A program made the translations under genes and the position numbers. A stretch of 64,000 nt of DNA, taken from the NCBI GenBank assembly GCA_902593945.1, contig CACJKA010000003.1:53864-117863 (forward strand). The letters are read 5' to 3'. The notes beneath the pieces are model-generated. The model had not been told where the DNA came from. It searched no databases and was given only the letters and a program-made list of their open reading frames with translations. Positions 18,049 through 27,013 of the stretch are shown here, one piece after another. How positions within the stretch are numbered: position 1 is the first letter of the stretch; the number at the start of each line of letters is the position of its first letter. This stretch comes from an uncultured Candidatus Poseidoniales archaeon. Its GTDB lineage: Archaea > Thermoplasmatota > Poseidoniia > Poseidoniales > Thalassarchaeaceae.

Positions 18049-18945
18049 TTGGGGGTTTTCCGATTGACTAGCGGCCGCATAATGGTCGCATTTGGTTACC
18101 ACGGTAGTCATTTTCATGGATCACAGATTCAGCCAGATGTCCCTACAGTACAAAAAGCGATAGAAAATGCGTTAAGGAAAGTTAGTTGGTGGACTGATGG
18201 ATGTTTAGAAATGTCCAGCCGTACTGATGCTGGTGTCAGTGTTAGGATGAATCTAGCTTGTATTGATATACCAATTACAGTTTGGAAAGAGGTAGAGAAA
18301 AAAACTATTCTTAAAGTTCTGAATAATCGATTCCCTGAGGGTTTATGTGCATGGGATTTAGTCAAAGTAAGTTCTGATGTAAGGAGTAGGGCAGCAAAAA
18401 ATCGAACTTATCTTTATCGAACAGAATTAATTGAAGAATGGTCGTCAGGAATTAATGAGAATTTATTTATTGATGCCTGTGAGTTTATTATTGGTACACA
18501 TAATTTTACAAATTTTTGTAAACTAGAAGAAGACAAAAATCCAATCCGTACAATTGATTTTTGTAAACCTTGGTATTCTTCCGACGGAAGAATTATAGGA
18601 ATATGTCTTAGTTCTGAGGCATTTTTATGGAATCAGGTTAGAAGACTTGCAGCGGCAATTACTGGTGTCGCAACTGGAAGAATTAATTTCGATATATTCA
18701 AATCAGCCTTAGAAAATCCTGAATCTTCAGTTGACCTAGGGAGAGCTCCTTCTAATGGCCTAATACTTTGGTCTATTGAACATCAATATTCTGAAAGAAT
18801 GGGATTGGATTGTGAACCAGATACTAATGGTTTTTCAACCCCTCCAGAAAAAAGACATCGATTTAAGAGATGGTTATCTATGGCCAAGTTAGAGATGGGA
18901 ATGCTAATTGAAAGAGATTGGGAAAATTCTCTCAATCTAGCTTGA
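18049..18945 (+). CDS. truA: tRNA pseudouridine synthase A
   Basis: Isomerises uridines 38-40 in the tRNA anticodon arm. The catalytic Asp is in 'SSRTDAGVSV' at about residues 57-66. Other family marks are 'VAFGYHGSHFHGSQIQPDVPTVQ' at the N-terminus, 'HNFTNFC' near 158-164 and 'FLWNQVRRLAAAITGVATG' near 193-211. Length (about 298) is slightly above the bacterial norm because of a C-terminal extension. Start choice is uncertain: TTG 18049 follows 'gagg', TTG 18064 follows a G run, and ATG 18082 would clip the first beta strand. The 3' end overlaps convergent ribK by 14 bases. Confidence 0.9.
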   Translation: MGVFRLTSGRIMVAFGYHGSHFHGSQIQPDVPTVQKAIENALRKVSWWTDGCLEMSSRTDAGVSVRMNLACIDIPITVWKEVEKKTILKVLNNRFPEGLCAWDLVKVSSDVRSRAAKNRTYLYRTELIEEWSSGINENLFIDACEFIIGTHNFTNFCKLEEDKNPIRTIDFCKPWYSSDGRIIGICLSSEAFLWNQVRRLAAAITGVATGRINFDIFKSALENPESSVDLGRAPSNGLILWSIEHQYSERMGLDCEPDTNGFSTPPEKRHRFKRWLSMAKLEMGMLIERDWENSLNLA

Positions 18946-19366
18946 TTTCTAATATGTCACCATCTTTACATGGCATCAATTCTCTTAGGAACGAACCTGA
19001 AATTATTTCCGCCGTTTCGGTATGCCTTGTTAAGTCTGGAATTAATATTGCACAGCCTATCCAGTTTTCTTTATCTGATGATATTTTTCCAAGAAATGCC
19101 GTTGCCCCTCCAAAAGACCTTCCATCTCTTTCGAAACCTTTGATTCTGAATGGCTTAGACTTTATTGTAACATCCCCTTCTTCAAGACCTGATAGAATTC
19201 TTAGATTCTGATAGTCTTTTAGACTATTATTGTCCATATCAAGATTCAAAGTTCCAGGCCACGCACTAACTTCAAGAACTTTCTTGAATTGTTCTTGGTA
19301 ATGAGGTTGAGCCATGAATACATGTGCTCTTCCGAGGCCACTGGTCACTTTACCCGATAGGCGCAT
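18932..19366 (-). CDS. ribK: CTP-dependent riboflavin kinase (archaeal type)
   Basis: Phosphorylates riboflavin to FMN using CTP, the archaeal solution (DUF120 family). The domain is complete in 144 residues: 'GKVTSGLGRAHVFM' at 5-18 for the CTP site, 'WPGTLNLDMDNN' at about 36-47, and 'GGATAFLGKI' near 85-94. FMN supply is relevant to this genome because two FMN-binding flavodoxin domains are encoded at 60710. The gene converges on truA and is followed upstream, on the same strand, by the PqqB-like hydrolase with about 47 bases between them. Confidence 0.92.
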   Translation of the reverse strand: MRLSGKVTSGLGRAHVFMAQPHYQEQFKKVLEVSAWPGTLNLDMDNNSLKDYQNLRILSGLEEGDVTIKSKPFRIKGFERDGRSFGGATAFLGKISSDKENWIGCAILIPDLTRHTETAEIISGSFLRELMPCKDGDILEIKLD

Positions 19367-19413
19367 GATTGTTCGCCCTATTGTTTATTCAAGAGGGTTG
19401 CCACTAGAACATA

Positions 19414-20301
19414 CTATAATTTTAGTACATCTCCGATTTCAGAAATTTTCCATCCATTTACTTCAACAAGTTTTCTTTGCTTTGACCCTATATCATTAAC
19501 TGGATTTGAATGATTTAAATGTAAAAAGGAAATTCTAGGATCATCTTCCATTTTTCTACCAAGAAGTTGGAGACTTTTCTGTATTGTAGGGTGCGGTATT
19601 TCCGATATATTTCTTCCAGGTAATTCTTCCATGCTCCAAAATGTCCCATCAATTAATGCTTCATTGATATCAAACATTTTCAAAAAGTCTCTAATATTTT
19701 CTTTCGAATAATGTTCCAATGTTTCTTCCCAAGAATCTTGATCCGGCATAAATAGAATATTTTTTTCATTTCCTTTGATAATTATTGCAGCAGTATCTCC
19801 TAATTCACTCCTGTGAGGTATTGGGATAAACTGTAGGGAAAAACCACAGCCTTCTTTTGGCTCAAATGATTGATAAAAATCCTTTGAATGGGTCTTAATA
19901 TTATTTTCCTTAATCATTAATTCAATATCACTTCTTCCATCAAAAATATTTTTATTATCTCGACTGAGGAAAATATCAACTTCTTTTAATGCCATAACTG
20001 GTTTTCCAAATTGTCCGATGCCTTCGACATGCCCTAGGTGTAGGTGTGTAATGGATACTGTTTCAGGAATAAATAACTCATTTGCATCAGGAGTCCAAAT
20101 CATTAATTGTTCGCACAGATTTTTTGTAACCTCTACAATATGCTTTGACCCATCTGCTCCCAGAATTCCTAGAGATACTGGATATTTTCTTAGTTCCAAA
20201 TCTTTGTGTGCTTCCTTACACCTTTCACATGAGCAACCAGCTTGTGGTATTCCTCCGTCTTGGGCAGTTCCTAATATTGTTACACTAACTCCTGCCGCCA
20301 T
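19414..20301 (-). CDS. PqqB-like metallo-beta-lactamase fold hydrolase
   Basis: About 295 residues. The N-terminus reads 'VTILGTAQDGGIPQAGCSC', then 'ERC', the zinc-knuckle signature of PqqB and its relatives. The metal motif is 'SITHLHLGHVEG' near 80-91, where the usual HxHxDH is 'HLHLGH', so the first Asp is replaced by Gly as in PqqB. Later His ligands appear in 'PIPHRSELGDTAA' and 'LHLNHSNP'. I see no other PQQ biosynthesis gene here, so the substrate is unlikely to be a PQQ precursor. ATG 20301 is chosen over the TTG the track uses. It is divergent from the Kbl-type gene. Confidence 0.8.
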   Translation of the reverse strand: MAAGVSVTILGTAQDGGIPQAGCSCERCKEAHKDLELRKYPVSLGILGADGSKHIVEVTKNLCEQLMIWTPDANELFIPETVSITHLHLGHVEGIGQFGKPVMALKEVDIFLSRDNKNIFDGRSDIELMIKENNIKTHSKDFYQSFEPKEGCGFSLQFIPIPHRSELGDTAAIIIKGNEKNILFMPDQDSWEETLEHYSKENIRDFLKMFDINEALIDGTFWSMEELPGRNISEIPHPTIQKSLQLLGRKMEDDPRISFLHLNHSNPVNDIGSKQRKLVEVNGWKISEIGDVLKL

Positions 20302-20400
20302 CAAGATATCCGTATGGGTTCCAATCTTTAACTCGTCGATTTACTAAATTAGTAATCATTTCATAGAAGCACCAATGAACTCTGTCCTCTTGGATAGTTC

Positions 20401-21582
20401 ATGGCTGCAGATACGTCATGGATGTCATTGCGTTATAGCGAGATAAGAAAACAAGGTTTAGATTGGAATCCACCTACTTTGGAAACCTCCAATGATGCGA
20501 GGTGTATTATTGATGGTAAAGAGACAATTATGCTTTCCGCAAACAATTATCTTAATCTTACAAATCATCCCAAAGTTATCGATGCTATGATATCTGCAAC
20601 TCGTAAGTATGGAGCAGGAAGTGGTTCAGTTAGGGCAATAGCCGGAACTATGGACATTCATCTTGAGGCCGAGAAAAAAGTTGCCGAATTCAAGAAAGTA
20701 GAATCCTCTTTAATTTACTCAGCAGGTTATACTGTTAATGTGGGATTAATACCGACGTTAGTTAGAGGTTCAGAAGATATAATAATCAGTGATGAATTAA
20801 ATCATGGTTCAATAATTGATGGCGTGAGACTTACAAAAGCACGTAGAGGAGTTTACTCGCACAACGATATGGGTGAATTAGAGGCAGTTTTGAAGGCAAA
20901 TTCGGATGCCGAAAGAAAATTAATAATCACTGACGGAGTATTTTCAATGGATGGAGACATCGCTCCTTTGGATGAAATTAGTAAGTTAGCAGACGAATAT
21001 GATTCGATGGTTTTTGTTGATGATTGTCATGGAGAGGGTGTATTGGGGAAGAAAGGTGCGGGTATAGTTGATCATTTTAATTTACAAGGAAAAGTTGATT
21101 TTGAAGTTGGTTCATTTTCCAAAGCATTAGGTGTCCAGGGTGGAATTCTTGCAGGCTCTGAAGAGGTTAGAAATCATGCTTTGAATCATTCTAGGTCTTG
21201 GCTTTTGTCCGGTAGCCAACCACCTGGTGTTGCAGCAGCGCAAAAAGCTGCAATCCAGGTTCTTATGAGTGAACCTCAACATCATTCTCGTTTATGGGAT
21301 AATACAGATTATTTCCGTAAAGAACTACAGTCATTAGGTTTCGATACAGGTTCTTCTGAGACTCCAATTATACCTATAATGTGTGGGGAATCTCTCGTAG
21401 CTAAACAATTATCTGAAGAACTTGGTAAGAACAATATAATGGCCGGAGCTATTGTATTTCCGATGGTTGCTAGAGATAAAGCAAGAGTAAGAACTCAGAT
21501 GTCTGCAGGGTTAAGTCGTGAAGATTTAGATAATGTACTTAGAGTTCTGGAAAAAATAGGCCCCGAACTCAAATTAATATGA
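20401..21582 (+). CDS. Alpha-oxoamine synthase, probably glycine C-acetyltransferase (Kbl-like)
   Basis: PLP enzyme of 393 residues. 'YGAGSGSVRAIAGT' lies near 76-89 and the PLP Lys is in 'VGSFSKALGVQGG' near residue 240; 'DDCHGEGVLG' holds the PLP-contacting Asp and His. The family covers 2-amino-3-ketobutyrate CoA ligase (threonine breakdown to glycine and acetyl-CoA), 8-amino-7-oxononanoate synthase and others. I favour Kbl from the overall pattern and from the absence of biotin genes nearby, but threonine dehydrogenase is not in the window either. It is 9 bases upstream of the thioesterase gene. Confidence 0.82.
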   Translation: MAADTSWMSLRYSEIRKQGLDWNPPTLETSNDARCIIDGKETIMLSANNYLNLTNHPKVIDAMISATRKYGAGSGSVRAIAGTMDIHLEAEKKVAEFKKVESSLIYSAGYTVNVGLIPTLVRGSEDIIISDELNHGSIIDGVRLTKARRGVYSHNDMGELEAVLKANSDAERKLIITDGVFSMDGDIAPLDEISKLADEYDSMVFVDDCHGEGVLGKKGAGIVDHFNLQGKVDFEVGSFSKALGVQGGILAGSEEVRNHALNHSRSWLLSGSQPPGVAAAQKAAIQVLMSEPQHHSRLWDNTDYFRKELQSLGFDTGSSETPIIPIMCGESLVAKQLSEELGKNNIMAGAIVFPMVARDKARVRTQMSAGLSREDLDNVLRVLEKIGPELKLI

Positions 21583-21591
21583 GGTTTTATT

Positions 21592-22017
21592 ATGACGAAG
21601 ACATCAACTTTAGATGACAGAGAAATTAATTCAATGTTGGAAAGAATTAATTCGGTTCCAATTACTGAGACTTTGAAAATGCAAATTTTGAGGCTCGATA
21701 GAGGAGAATGTGAGGCTTTTATTCCTAGAGATACCATGTGGGACGGTATTTTTCAAACATTCCACGGAGGCATTCTTGCAACAATTGCTGACAGCATTAC
21801 TTGTTGGGCTATTTTGACAAAAATTGGGTCTGAACGAAAAGTAGCAACTACTGATTTTAATATTAGATTCTTACGTCCTTGCAATACGGACGTCAGATGT
21901 TTAGCTAAAGTAATCAAGGCAGGGCGGACATTAAGTTTAGCCGAGGCGGAAATCTATGATATGGATGATAAATTAGTTGCAGTTTCACAAGTAAATTATA
22001 TTTCATTAGATTCATGA
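21592..22017 (+). CDS. PaaI-like hotdog-fold thioesterase
   Basis: 141 residues forming one hotdog domain. The motif 'FHGGILATIADSITCWAI' at about 62-79 is the HGGxxAxxxD pattern of acyl-CoA thioesterases of the PaaI group, followed by 'TTDFNIRFLRPC'. It would cleave a CoA thioester; the acyl group is unknown. Its start follows the Kbl-type gene with a 'gagg' site overlapping the preceding stop, so the two are likely one transcript. The last six bases overlap the convergent membrane-protein gene. Confidence 0.82.
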   Translation: MTKTSTLDDREINSMLERINSVPITETLKMQILRLDRGECEAFIPRDTMWDGIFQTFHGGILATIADSITCWAILTKIGSERKVATTDFNIRFLRPCNTDVRCLAKVIKAGRTLSLAEAEIYDMDDKLVAVSQVNYISLDS

Positions 22018-22635
22018 ATCTAACTCTTCGATAGCATTCTCAAGGTCATTAAAATTTCTTTCCATCAAATCCTCATTATTTTTTTCAAGGTATATCGTCT
22101 TCTTCATTCCTTCAAATGGATCTAAGTCTCTGTCTATTCTTTCAATCATCCTCCATCTTGGAGCATAAGATATCAGAATGTATAGTGGTCCTGGTGCAAT
22201 CAATATGAAATAACCCAATATTCGTAGTTCTTCAGAAGTAGAAAAAATGATTGCAATTGTAGTTATTAAGAACCCAATGAATGGTAATGGATAGAGATAT
22301 CTTCTTCTTTTTTCTAGTCTTACAGGTGGTCTTTTAATTAAAGAAGAAATAATAGTCGATATAGCTCCTAGGGATGCACATAATAGTAAGATGATTATAC
22401 TTTGACTAATCCATTTTTGTAAAATGTCCGAATTACTCTCTGAATTAGCATTTCCCTCATAAAATATAGGCAATAGAAGGGTCATATTTATCATCAATCC
22501 ATAAACAATACCTACAAAAACTGGATTGGAGAACGATAGCGAATAACCCAAGAATAGTTGGCTAATTGACCCTCCTTCTAGCATATGCCTATGCTCGTCA
22601 TCATATTCATTGAGACGTTCGCGCCATTTAGACAT
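22012..22635 (-). CDS. Hypothetical membrane protein
   Basis: No family recognised. The 207 residues begin with a charged stretch ('SKWRERLNEYDDEHRHML') and contain about five hydrophobic segments near 28-55, 72-97, 112-128, 133-150 and 140-156 (the last two may be one hairpin). An acidic cytoplasmic tail follows ('NDLENAIEELDS'). It is divergent from citrate synthase, separated by about 150 bases containing an AT-rich tract likely to hold both promoters. No function can be suggested. Confidence 0.55.
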   Translation of the reverse strand: MSKWRERLNEYDDEHRHMLEGGSISQLFLGYSLSFSNPVFVGIVYGLMINMTLLLPIFYEGNANSESNSDILQKWISQSIIILLLCASLGAISTIISSLIKRPPVRLEKRRRYLYPLPFIGFLITTIAIIFSTSEELRILGYFILIAPGPLYILISYAPRWRMIERIDRDLDPFEGMKKTIYLEKNNEDLMERNFNDLENAIEELDS

Positions 22636-22787
22636 AATTTGTTCTCACGATAGCTCCTCTTTCACTATTGCGGGGTTTTTAATTAAAAAAACTACAATAA
22701 TAATCTAAAGGAAGAGCGCCATATTCTAAACTTAAAATCGGAGATATTATGACTTAACCATATTGGGACAGTATTTTGTGGTACTAG

Positions 22788-23957
22788 ATGACTGATGAAG
22801 ATGTATTGTTTTCGATTACTGATAAGAACCTCGATTCAGGGCTAAGAGGTGTTCCAGTTGGAACTTGTCAGACATCTTTTGTTGATCCTTATGAAGGAGT
22901 ACACTATGTGGGGTATCCAGTTGAAGATTTAGTTAATATGGAAGAAGAAGATGTAATCTTTCTACTTTTTAATAAGCGTTTACCAACAGAAGAAGAATCA
23001 GAAGAGTTTCGTGCGGAATTAACACAGAGAGGAGAAAATATTCCTACAGGCGCACTTAGAGTTTTGGAATCTCTAACTCCTGGAAGTGGCCATCCTATGG
23101 AATGGCTTTCTATTGGCATCATGGCTCTAGGGACTGCAGAAAAAACTGGAGATACAAGGGCTGATGCGATGAATCTCATTGCCAGGATGCCTGAACTAAT
23201 GGCTAGAATTTTCCGTTTAAGAGGCGGAGAGAAAGAGAAATTAAAACCACGAAGCCCTGGCCTAGGTTTAGTCGAAAATTTCGTTCATATGATGGGTTTT
23301 GAAGATGAACAGGCACGTGATATCGAAAGAGTACTTCGTTTCTTTTTCATTCTTCACATGGATCATGGAGGGGGTAATCTTTCAACATTCTCAGGTAAAG
23401 CAGTAGCTTCCGGTTGGGCATCCATTTATTCTTCTATTTCTAGTGCAATGAACGCTCTTTCTGGGCCTCTTCATGGACAAGCCAATCAAGCATGTTTAGA
23501 ATTCGTCAAAAGAATTGGAACATCTGATCATAAGGAAATTGAAAATTTTGTCCGTACAGAATTATCTAATCGCAGAAAAATTTATGGTTTTGGGCACGGA
23601 GTTTTGAGAGCTGAAGACCCCCGTGCTCGCTTGTTGTTTGAATTAGGTGATGAAATATGCCCCGACCACGAATATTTCAAAATCGCAAGAGCATTGAGGG
23701 AAGTAATTCCTCCTATTCTAAGTGAGATTCCAAAAATAAGTAATCCATATCCCAATGTAGATATTGCAAGTGGAAGTTTACTTCATTCAGTTGGTTTCCG
23801 AATGCCTGAATATTATACTACATTTTTCGGTTGGGCAAGAGTTGCAGGAATTAGTGCTCAGATACTTGATGAGAGGAATGCTAGGGATGGCCGAGGAACT
23901 CCTATTTACCGACCTAAATATATCCCTAAGAATCAACCATTAAGAAGAATTGAATAA
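22788..23957 (+). CDS. gltA: Citrate synthase
   Basis: Condenses oxaloacetate and acetyl-CoA to citrate in the cytoplasm. Residues near the active site are all present: 'HMDHGGGN' about 187-194, 'SGPLHGQANQ' about 224-233 (first catalytic His), 'YGFGHGVLRAEDPRA' about 265-279 (second His) and 'NVDIASG' about 323 (catalytic Asp). Length 389 is typical of the short archaeal/Gram-positive type. 2-Methylcitrate synthase activity cannot be excluded by sequence. With sucCD at 37-39 kb it supplies two TCA steps in this window. An AT-rich region upstream probably holds its promoter. Confidence 0.92.
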   Translation: MTDEDVLFSITDKNLDSGLRGVPVGTCQTSFVDPYEGVHYVGYPVEDLVNMEEEDVIFLLFNKRLPTEEESEEFRAELTQRGENIPTGALRVLESLTPGSGHPMEWLSIGIMALGTAEKTGDTRADAMNLIARMPELMARIFRLRGGEKEKLKPRSPGLGLVENFVHMMGFEDEQARDIERVLRFFFILHMDHGGGNLSTFSGKAVASGWASIYSSISSAMNALSGPLHGQANQACLEFVKRIGTSDHKEIENFVRTELSNRRKIYGFGHGVLRAEDPRARLLFELGDEICPDHEYFKIARALREVIPPILSEIPKISNPYPNVDIASGSLLHSVGFRMPEYYTTFFGWARVAGISAQILDERNARDGRGTPIYRPKYIPKNQPLRRIE

Positions 23958-23958
23958 A

Positions 23959-25098
23959 TCATGAAGATCCATTTCTATGTGATTTACCAGTACCCCTATG
24001 CCCGATTATTCTTGGAGCTTCCCAAGGTAAACTTGATGAAGAAGTTTCTTTAATTAATGAATCAATTTCTCTTTCCCATGACCATCTTTTCTTCCAATTA
24101 GAGATGAAATCAAACCTTTCATTATCGGAAAGTTCATGCCAAGGGGTGACATCTTTCTTCATTTCATTAACTTTTGAAACATGTTGTTCGATTGGAGTAT
24201 CATCTAATTCTTTTCGTTGTTCCTTAGTTAGTGGTTGCGTAGCAGGTTTTGTCCATCTTGCTTGACCTGACTCCAAAGTTACTGAGGTTGGAGCAAGATC
24301 ATCAGTAAGTCCCGTTAAACCAGCATCTAGTAGCATTCTTTCAGAATTCGATTTCGATGGCCAAACATAAACTGGGTATCCTTTCCTACATTTTGTTAAA
24401 CGTTCTAATTTTTTCCCTTCTAGACCCACCGTTCTTCCTAAACTTAGGTTGCTTTCAAACCCTCTAAGATATTGTAGAGAACAAGGTAGCATTGGAGAGT
24501 TTTCTTTCCTCTGCTTTTCCATCAATCGAGGCAGAGAATTTAGAATAAATGAAGGGGTAGCAACAATTCTCTGTGATGTCCAATTCCCCCATGGGCGTAT
24601 ATGTGGCCTTAATCTACTAAATTTCAAATTAGTTTTCACTTTTTTAGATGCGGAAATAATCTTTGGCTCAAATGAATAAATTACAGTACTACTTTCGGAG
24701 AAATCAATTGGTTCTAAGATTTCATTTAATTCTTCAATCATTTTCGCCATATGTTTTTCCCTTTCTTTACCATTAAACCAACCTCCAGCTTTGCCACTAC
24801 TTGGGTGAGGGGATTTAAATTCAAAACATGTGAATGCTCCTTCTTCAGTCCATCTTCTAATGAAATCTTTTTTGTTTAATAAATCCTCTATTGGCTCTAC
24901 ATAATCTGGCAATTCATCTAATGTCAAACATTCAGGATAATCACCCAACTCGGTTTTAGAGTCATGATGAAGGACAAGTCTATTGTCTTCAGATAATCTC
25001 AAATCTAATTCAACACCATCACATTCATTCATTCCGTAAACTAATGCTTCAACCGTATTTTCTCTTGGACGAATCCATTGACCACTCTCTTCATCCAT
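23959..25098 (-). CDS. Glycerophosphodiester phosphodiesterase-like protein, apparently circularly permuted
   Basis: The GDPD family normally begins with 'IGHRG...PENT...ELDxxxxxD...HD'. Here the protein opens with 'RPRENTVEAL' at 10-19, then 'GVELDLRLSEDNRLVLHHD' (metal ligands E30, D32 and H45 in this numbering), while the strand with the first catalytic His, 'RIIGHRGTGKSHRNGSS', forms the last 17 residues (His about 367). The barrel's later part ('GLTGLTDDL') lies near 266-274, and a charged 85-residue helical linker connects it to the C-terminal strand. The in-frame sequence upstream of the ATG reaches a stop within seven codons and has no HRG. One base separates its stop from gltA's. Activity is inferred only. 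Confidence 0.75.
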   Translation of the reverse strand: MDEESGQWIRPRENTVEALVYGMNECDGVELDLRLSEDNRLVLHHDSKTELGDYPECLTLDELPDYVEPIEDLLNKKDFIRRWTEEGAFTCFEFKSPHPSSGKAGGWFNGKEREKHMAKMIEELNEILEPIDFSESSTVIYSFEPKIISASKKVKTNLKFSRLRPHIRPWGNWTSQRIVATPSFILNSLPRLMEKQRKENSPMLPCSLQYLRGFESNLSLGRTVGLEGKKLERLTKCRKGYPVYVWPSKSNSERMLLDAGLTGLTDDLAPTSVTLESGQARWTKPATQPLTKEQRKELDDTPIEQHVSKVNEMKKDVTPWHELSDNERFDFISNWKKRWSWEREIDSLIKETSSSSLPWEAPRIIGHRGTGKSHRNGSS

Positions 25099-25195
25099 GA
25101 GTCTTGCGAGATATATCTAATAATTAATTAAGCGTTTTTTTCAAGACTAATCCGCCCCAACGCTAAATAGACAAAAAGTCAACGCGAGACTAGGT

Positions 25196-27013
25196 ATGAG
25201 CATGTCAGATACAATAGAACTTGACCGAGAATCAAATCCAATAGAAGTTAGAGGTTACGCGTTTTACGATTGGGCTAAATCTGCTTTTGAAACCTCAGTG
25301 ACTGTTGCAGTATTGCCTGCATGGTATGCTTATCTATTCCTGAAGGCTAACGGATTAACAACTACTATCGGTTCTATAGAGATGCAAGGAGATGCTGTTT
25401 GGTCATTTGCAGTAGCAATAGGTACCTTATTTATTGCAATAATTAGCCCTTCCTTGGGTGTAATTGCAGATAGAAGAAGAATCAAGATGTGGTGGTTAAG
25501 AATACTTACATATGTCGGTGCTGGTTCAACTTTCCTTCTAGCATTCGCTCCTCTTTTACCAATTGAAACTCAGTGGTTATGGCTAATGGTATTCTTTATG
25601 CTGGCCAATGTAGGTCTCAATGGAGCAGGTGTGTTTTACAATGCTCTCCTTCCTCATATGGGTAAAGATGATGAGATGGATAGAATATCCAATCTAGCAT
25701 TTGCATACGGTTATCTCGGTGGAGGAATCTTACTTCTCGTTCATCTTGTTATGGTAATGTCATTAACTGGAGATTGGGTTATTCCCTTCGTAATGGCGTC
25801 ATCAGGTATTTGGTGGTATGGTTTCGCTTTATTGACTTTCAAATGGGTTCCTGAACCCCCTATTGAGAATGAGATGGAATCTTTAGATTTCGTTTCATCA
25901 GCAAAATTAGCCATTTCCGAAATTAGAAAAACTCTCAGTGAAATTGAGAAATTTAGGACACTATTCATTTACATGCTAGCATATTTCTTCTTCATCGATG
26001 GAATAAATAGTGTGACTGCTCTTGGAGGCGTATTTGGATCAACTGTACTTGGAATAACTACTGTTGACCTAATTGTAACAATTCTTGCAATTCAATTTGT
26101 TGCTTATCCTTCGGCATTAATGTTCACCAGGCTTGCAAAAAAATTAGGCACTAAATCTGCATTAAATATTTCACTAGTCGGATGGGTTGTGCTTTGTTTC
26201 GCTGCTCTTTCTTTTGCCCCCCTAGAGTACTCTCAACATAGTGATTACCAAGTTCAGCTGGATGAAGATGCAGAAGCAGGAGTATGGCATTATACACCCA
26301 ATGCAAATCTCCTTGATTTCCCTATAGCGCAGGTTGAAAATGGAGAAGAACAAGAGTGGGCGTTCACCAGTCTTCTTTCTGCAGGAATTGTTGAAATTGA
26401 TGAGGACTATTCCGATTCAGAAATTTACAAATGGGCTGGATTCGATGATGACAATGAACCTATTGCTATAAGTTTAGGTGTTCAGACAAGTGAAAATATA
26501 AATGAATTAATAAATTCATTTGAGGATACTAGATTTTCTGTAAGTGTTGCTTATTCAGATGGTAGCGAATCAACCAAGGTAGGGGTTGATCATCCAACTA
26601 GTCTAGGTGATGGTGTGATTGACGTCATTCCAAGTACAGTTCGTGACAAAGTTTGGCAACCTCTTGGCCTTACAGTTGGTCTACAATTCCTAATCCTTGG
26701 TTGTGCAATGGGGACATTGCTTGGGGGCTCTCAAGGTCTAGCAAGAAGTATGTTTGGTCAAATGGTTCCAGAAACCAGAAGTGCAGAGTTCTTCGGATTC
26801 TTCGGATTCTTCGGTAAAGTTGCAGCATTTATTGGACCATTATTATATGGTTTAATGACAGTAATGTTCGATAGTAGAGTTGGAATCTTATCCATTGCTA
26901 TGCTTATTCTGATTGGTGCTGTAATGATGAGAATGGTTGATCTTGATCAAGGACGTATGGACGCACAAGCAGAAGATGCTAAGAATAGAGGCATTCATTT
27001 CGGAGAAGATTGA
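25196..27013 (+). CDS. MFS transporter, UMF1/Atg22-like, with a large extramembrane insertion
   Basis: 605 residues. The beginning 'GYAFYDWAKSAFETSVTV' is the UMF1/Atg22-type first helix, and 'GVIADRRRIKMWWLR' is the MFS loop 2-3 motif. About 8 helices cover residues 20-370 and about 4 more cover 485-590. Between them lies an acidic soluble domain of about 140 residues ('YQVQLDEDAEAGVWHY'...'VIDVIPSTVRDKVWQ') that normal family members lack. A short tandem repeat encodes 'FFGFFGFFG'. Vacuolar Atg22 effluxes amino acids; substrate here is unknown. The 3' end overlaps convergent tatC by 19 bases. Confidence 0.8.
   Translation: MSMSDTIELDRESNPIEVRGYAFYDWAKSAFETSVTVAVLPAWYAYLFLKANGLTTTIGSIEMQGDAVWSFAVAIGTLFIAIISPSLGVIADRRRIKMWWLRILTYVGAGSTFLLAFAPLLPIETQWLWLMVFFMLANVGLNGAGVFYNALLPHMGKDDEMDRISNLAFAYGYLGGGILLLVHLVMVMSLTGDWVIPFVMASSGIWWYGFALLTFKWVPEPPIENEMESLDFVSSAKLAISEIRKTLSEIEKFRTLFIYMLAYFFFIDGINSVTALGGVFGSTVLGITTVDLIVTILAIQFVAYPSALMFTRLAKKLGTKSALNISLVGWVVLCFAALSFAPLEYSQHSDYQVQLDEDAEAGVWHYTPNANLLDFPIAQVENGEEQEWAFTSLLSAGIVEIDEDYSDSEIYKWAGFDDDNEPIAISLGVQTSENINELINSFEDTRFSVSVAYSDGSESTKVGVDHPTSLGDGVIDVIPSTVRDKVWQPLGLTVGLQFLILGCAMGTLLGGSQGLARSMFGQMVPETRSAEFFGFFGFFGKVAAFIGPLLYGLMTVMFDSRVGILSIAMLILIGAVMMRMVDLDQGRMDAQAEDAKNRGIHFGED

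Noticed and set aside
23959-25098. Interpretation of the GDPD-like gene as a simple N-terminal truncation
   Set aside because: The missing HRG strand is present at the C-terminus in the same frame, so permutation explains the sequence better than loss.
26790-26815. Tandem repeat in the MFS gene encoding FFGFFGFFG
   Set aside because: A short in-frame repeat inside a membrane helix; too small to mean more than local slippage.
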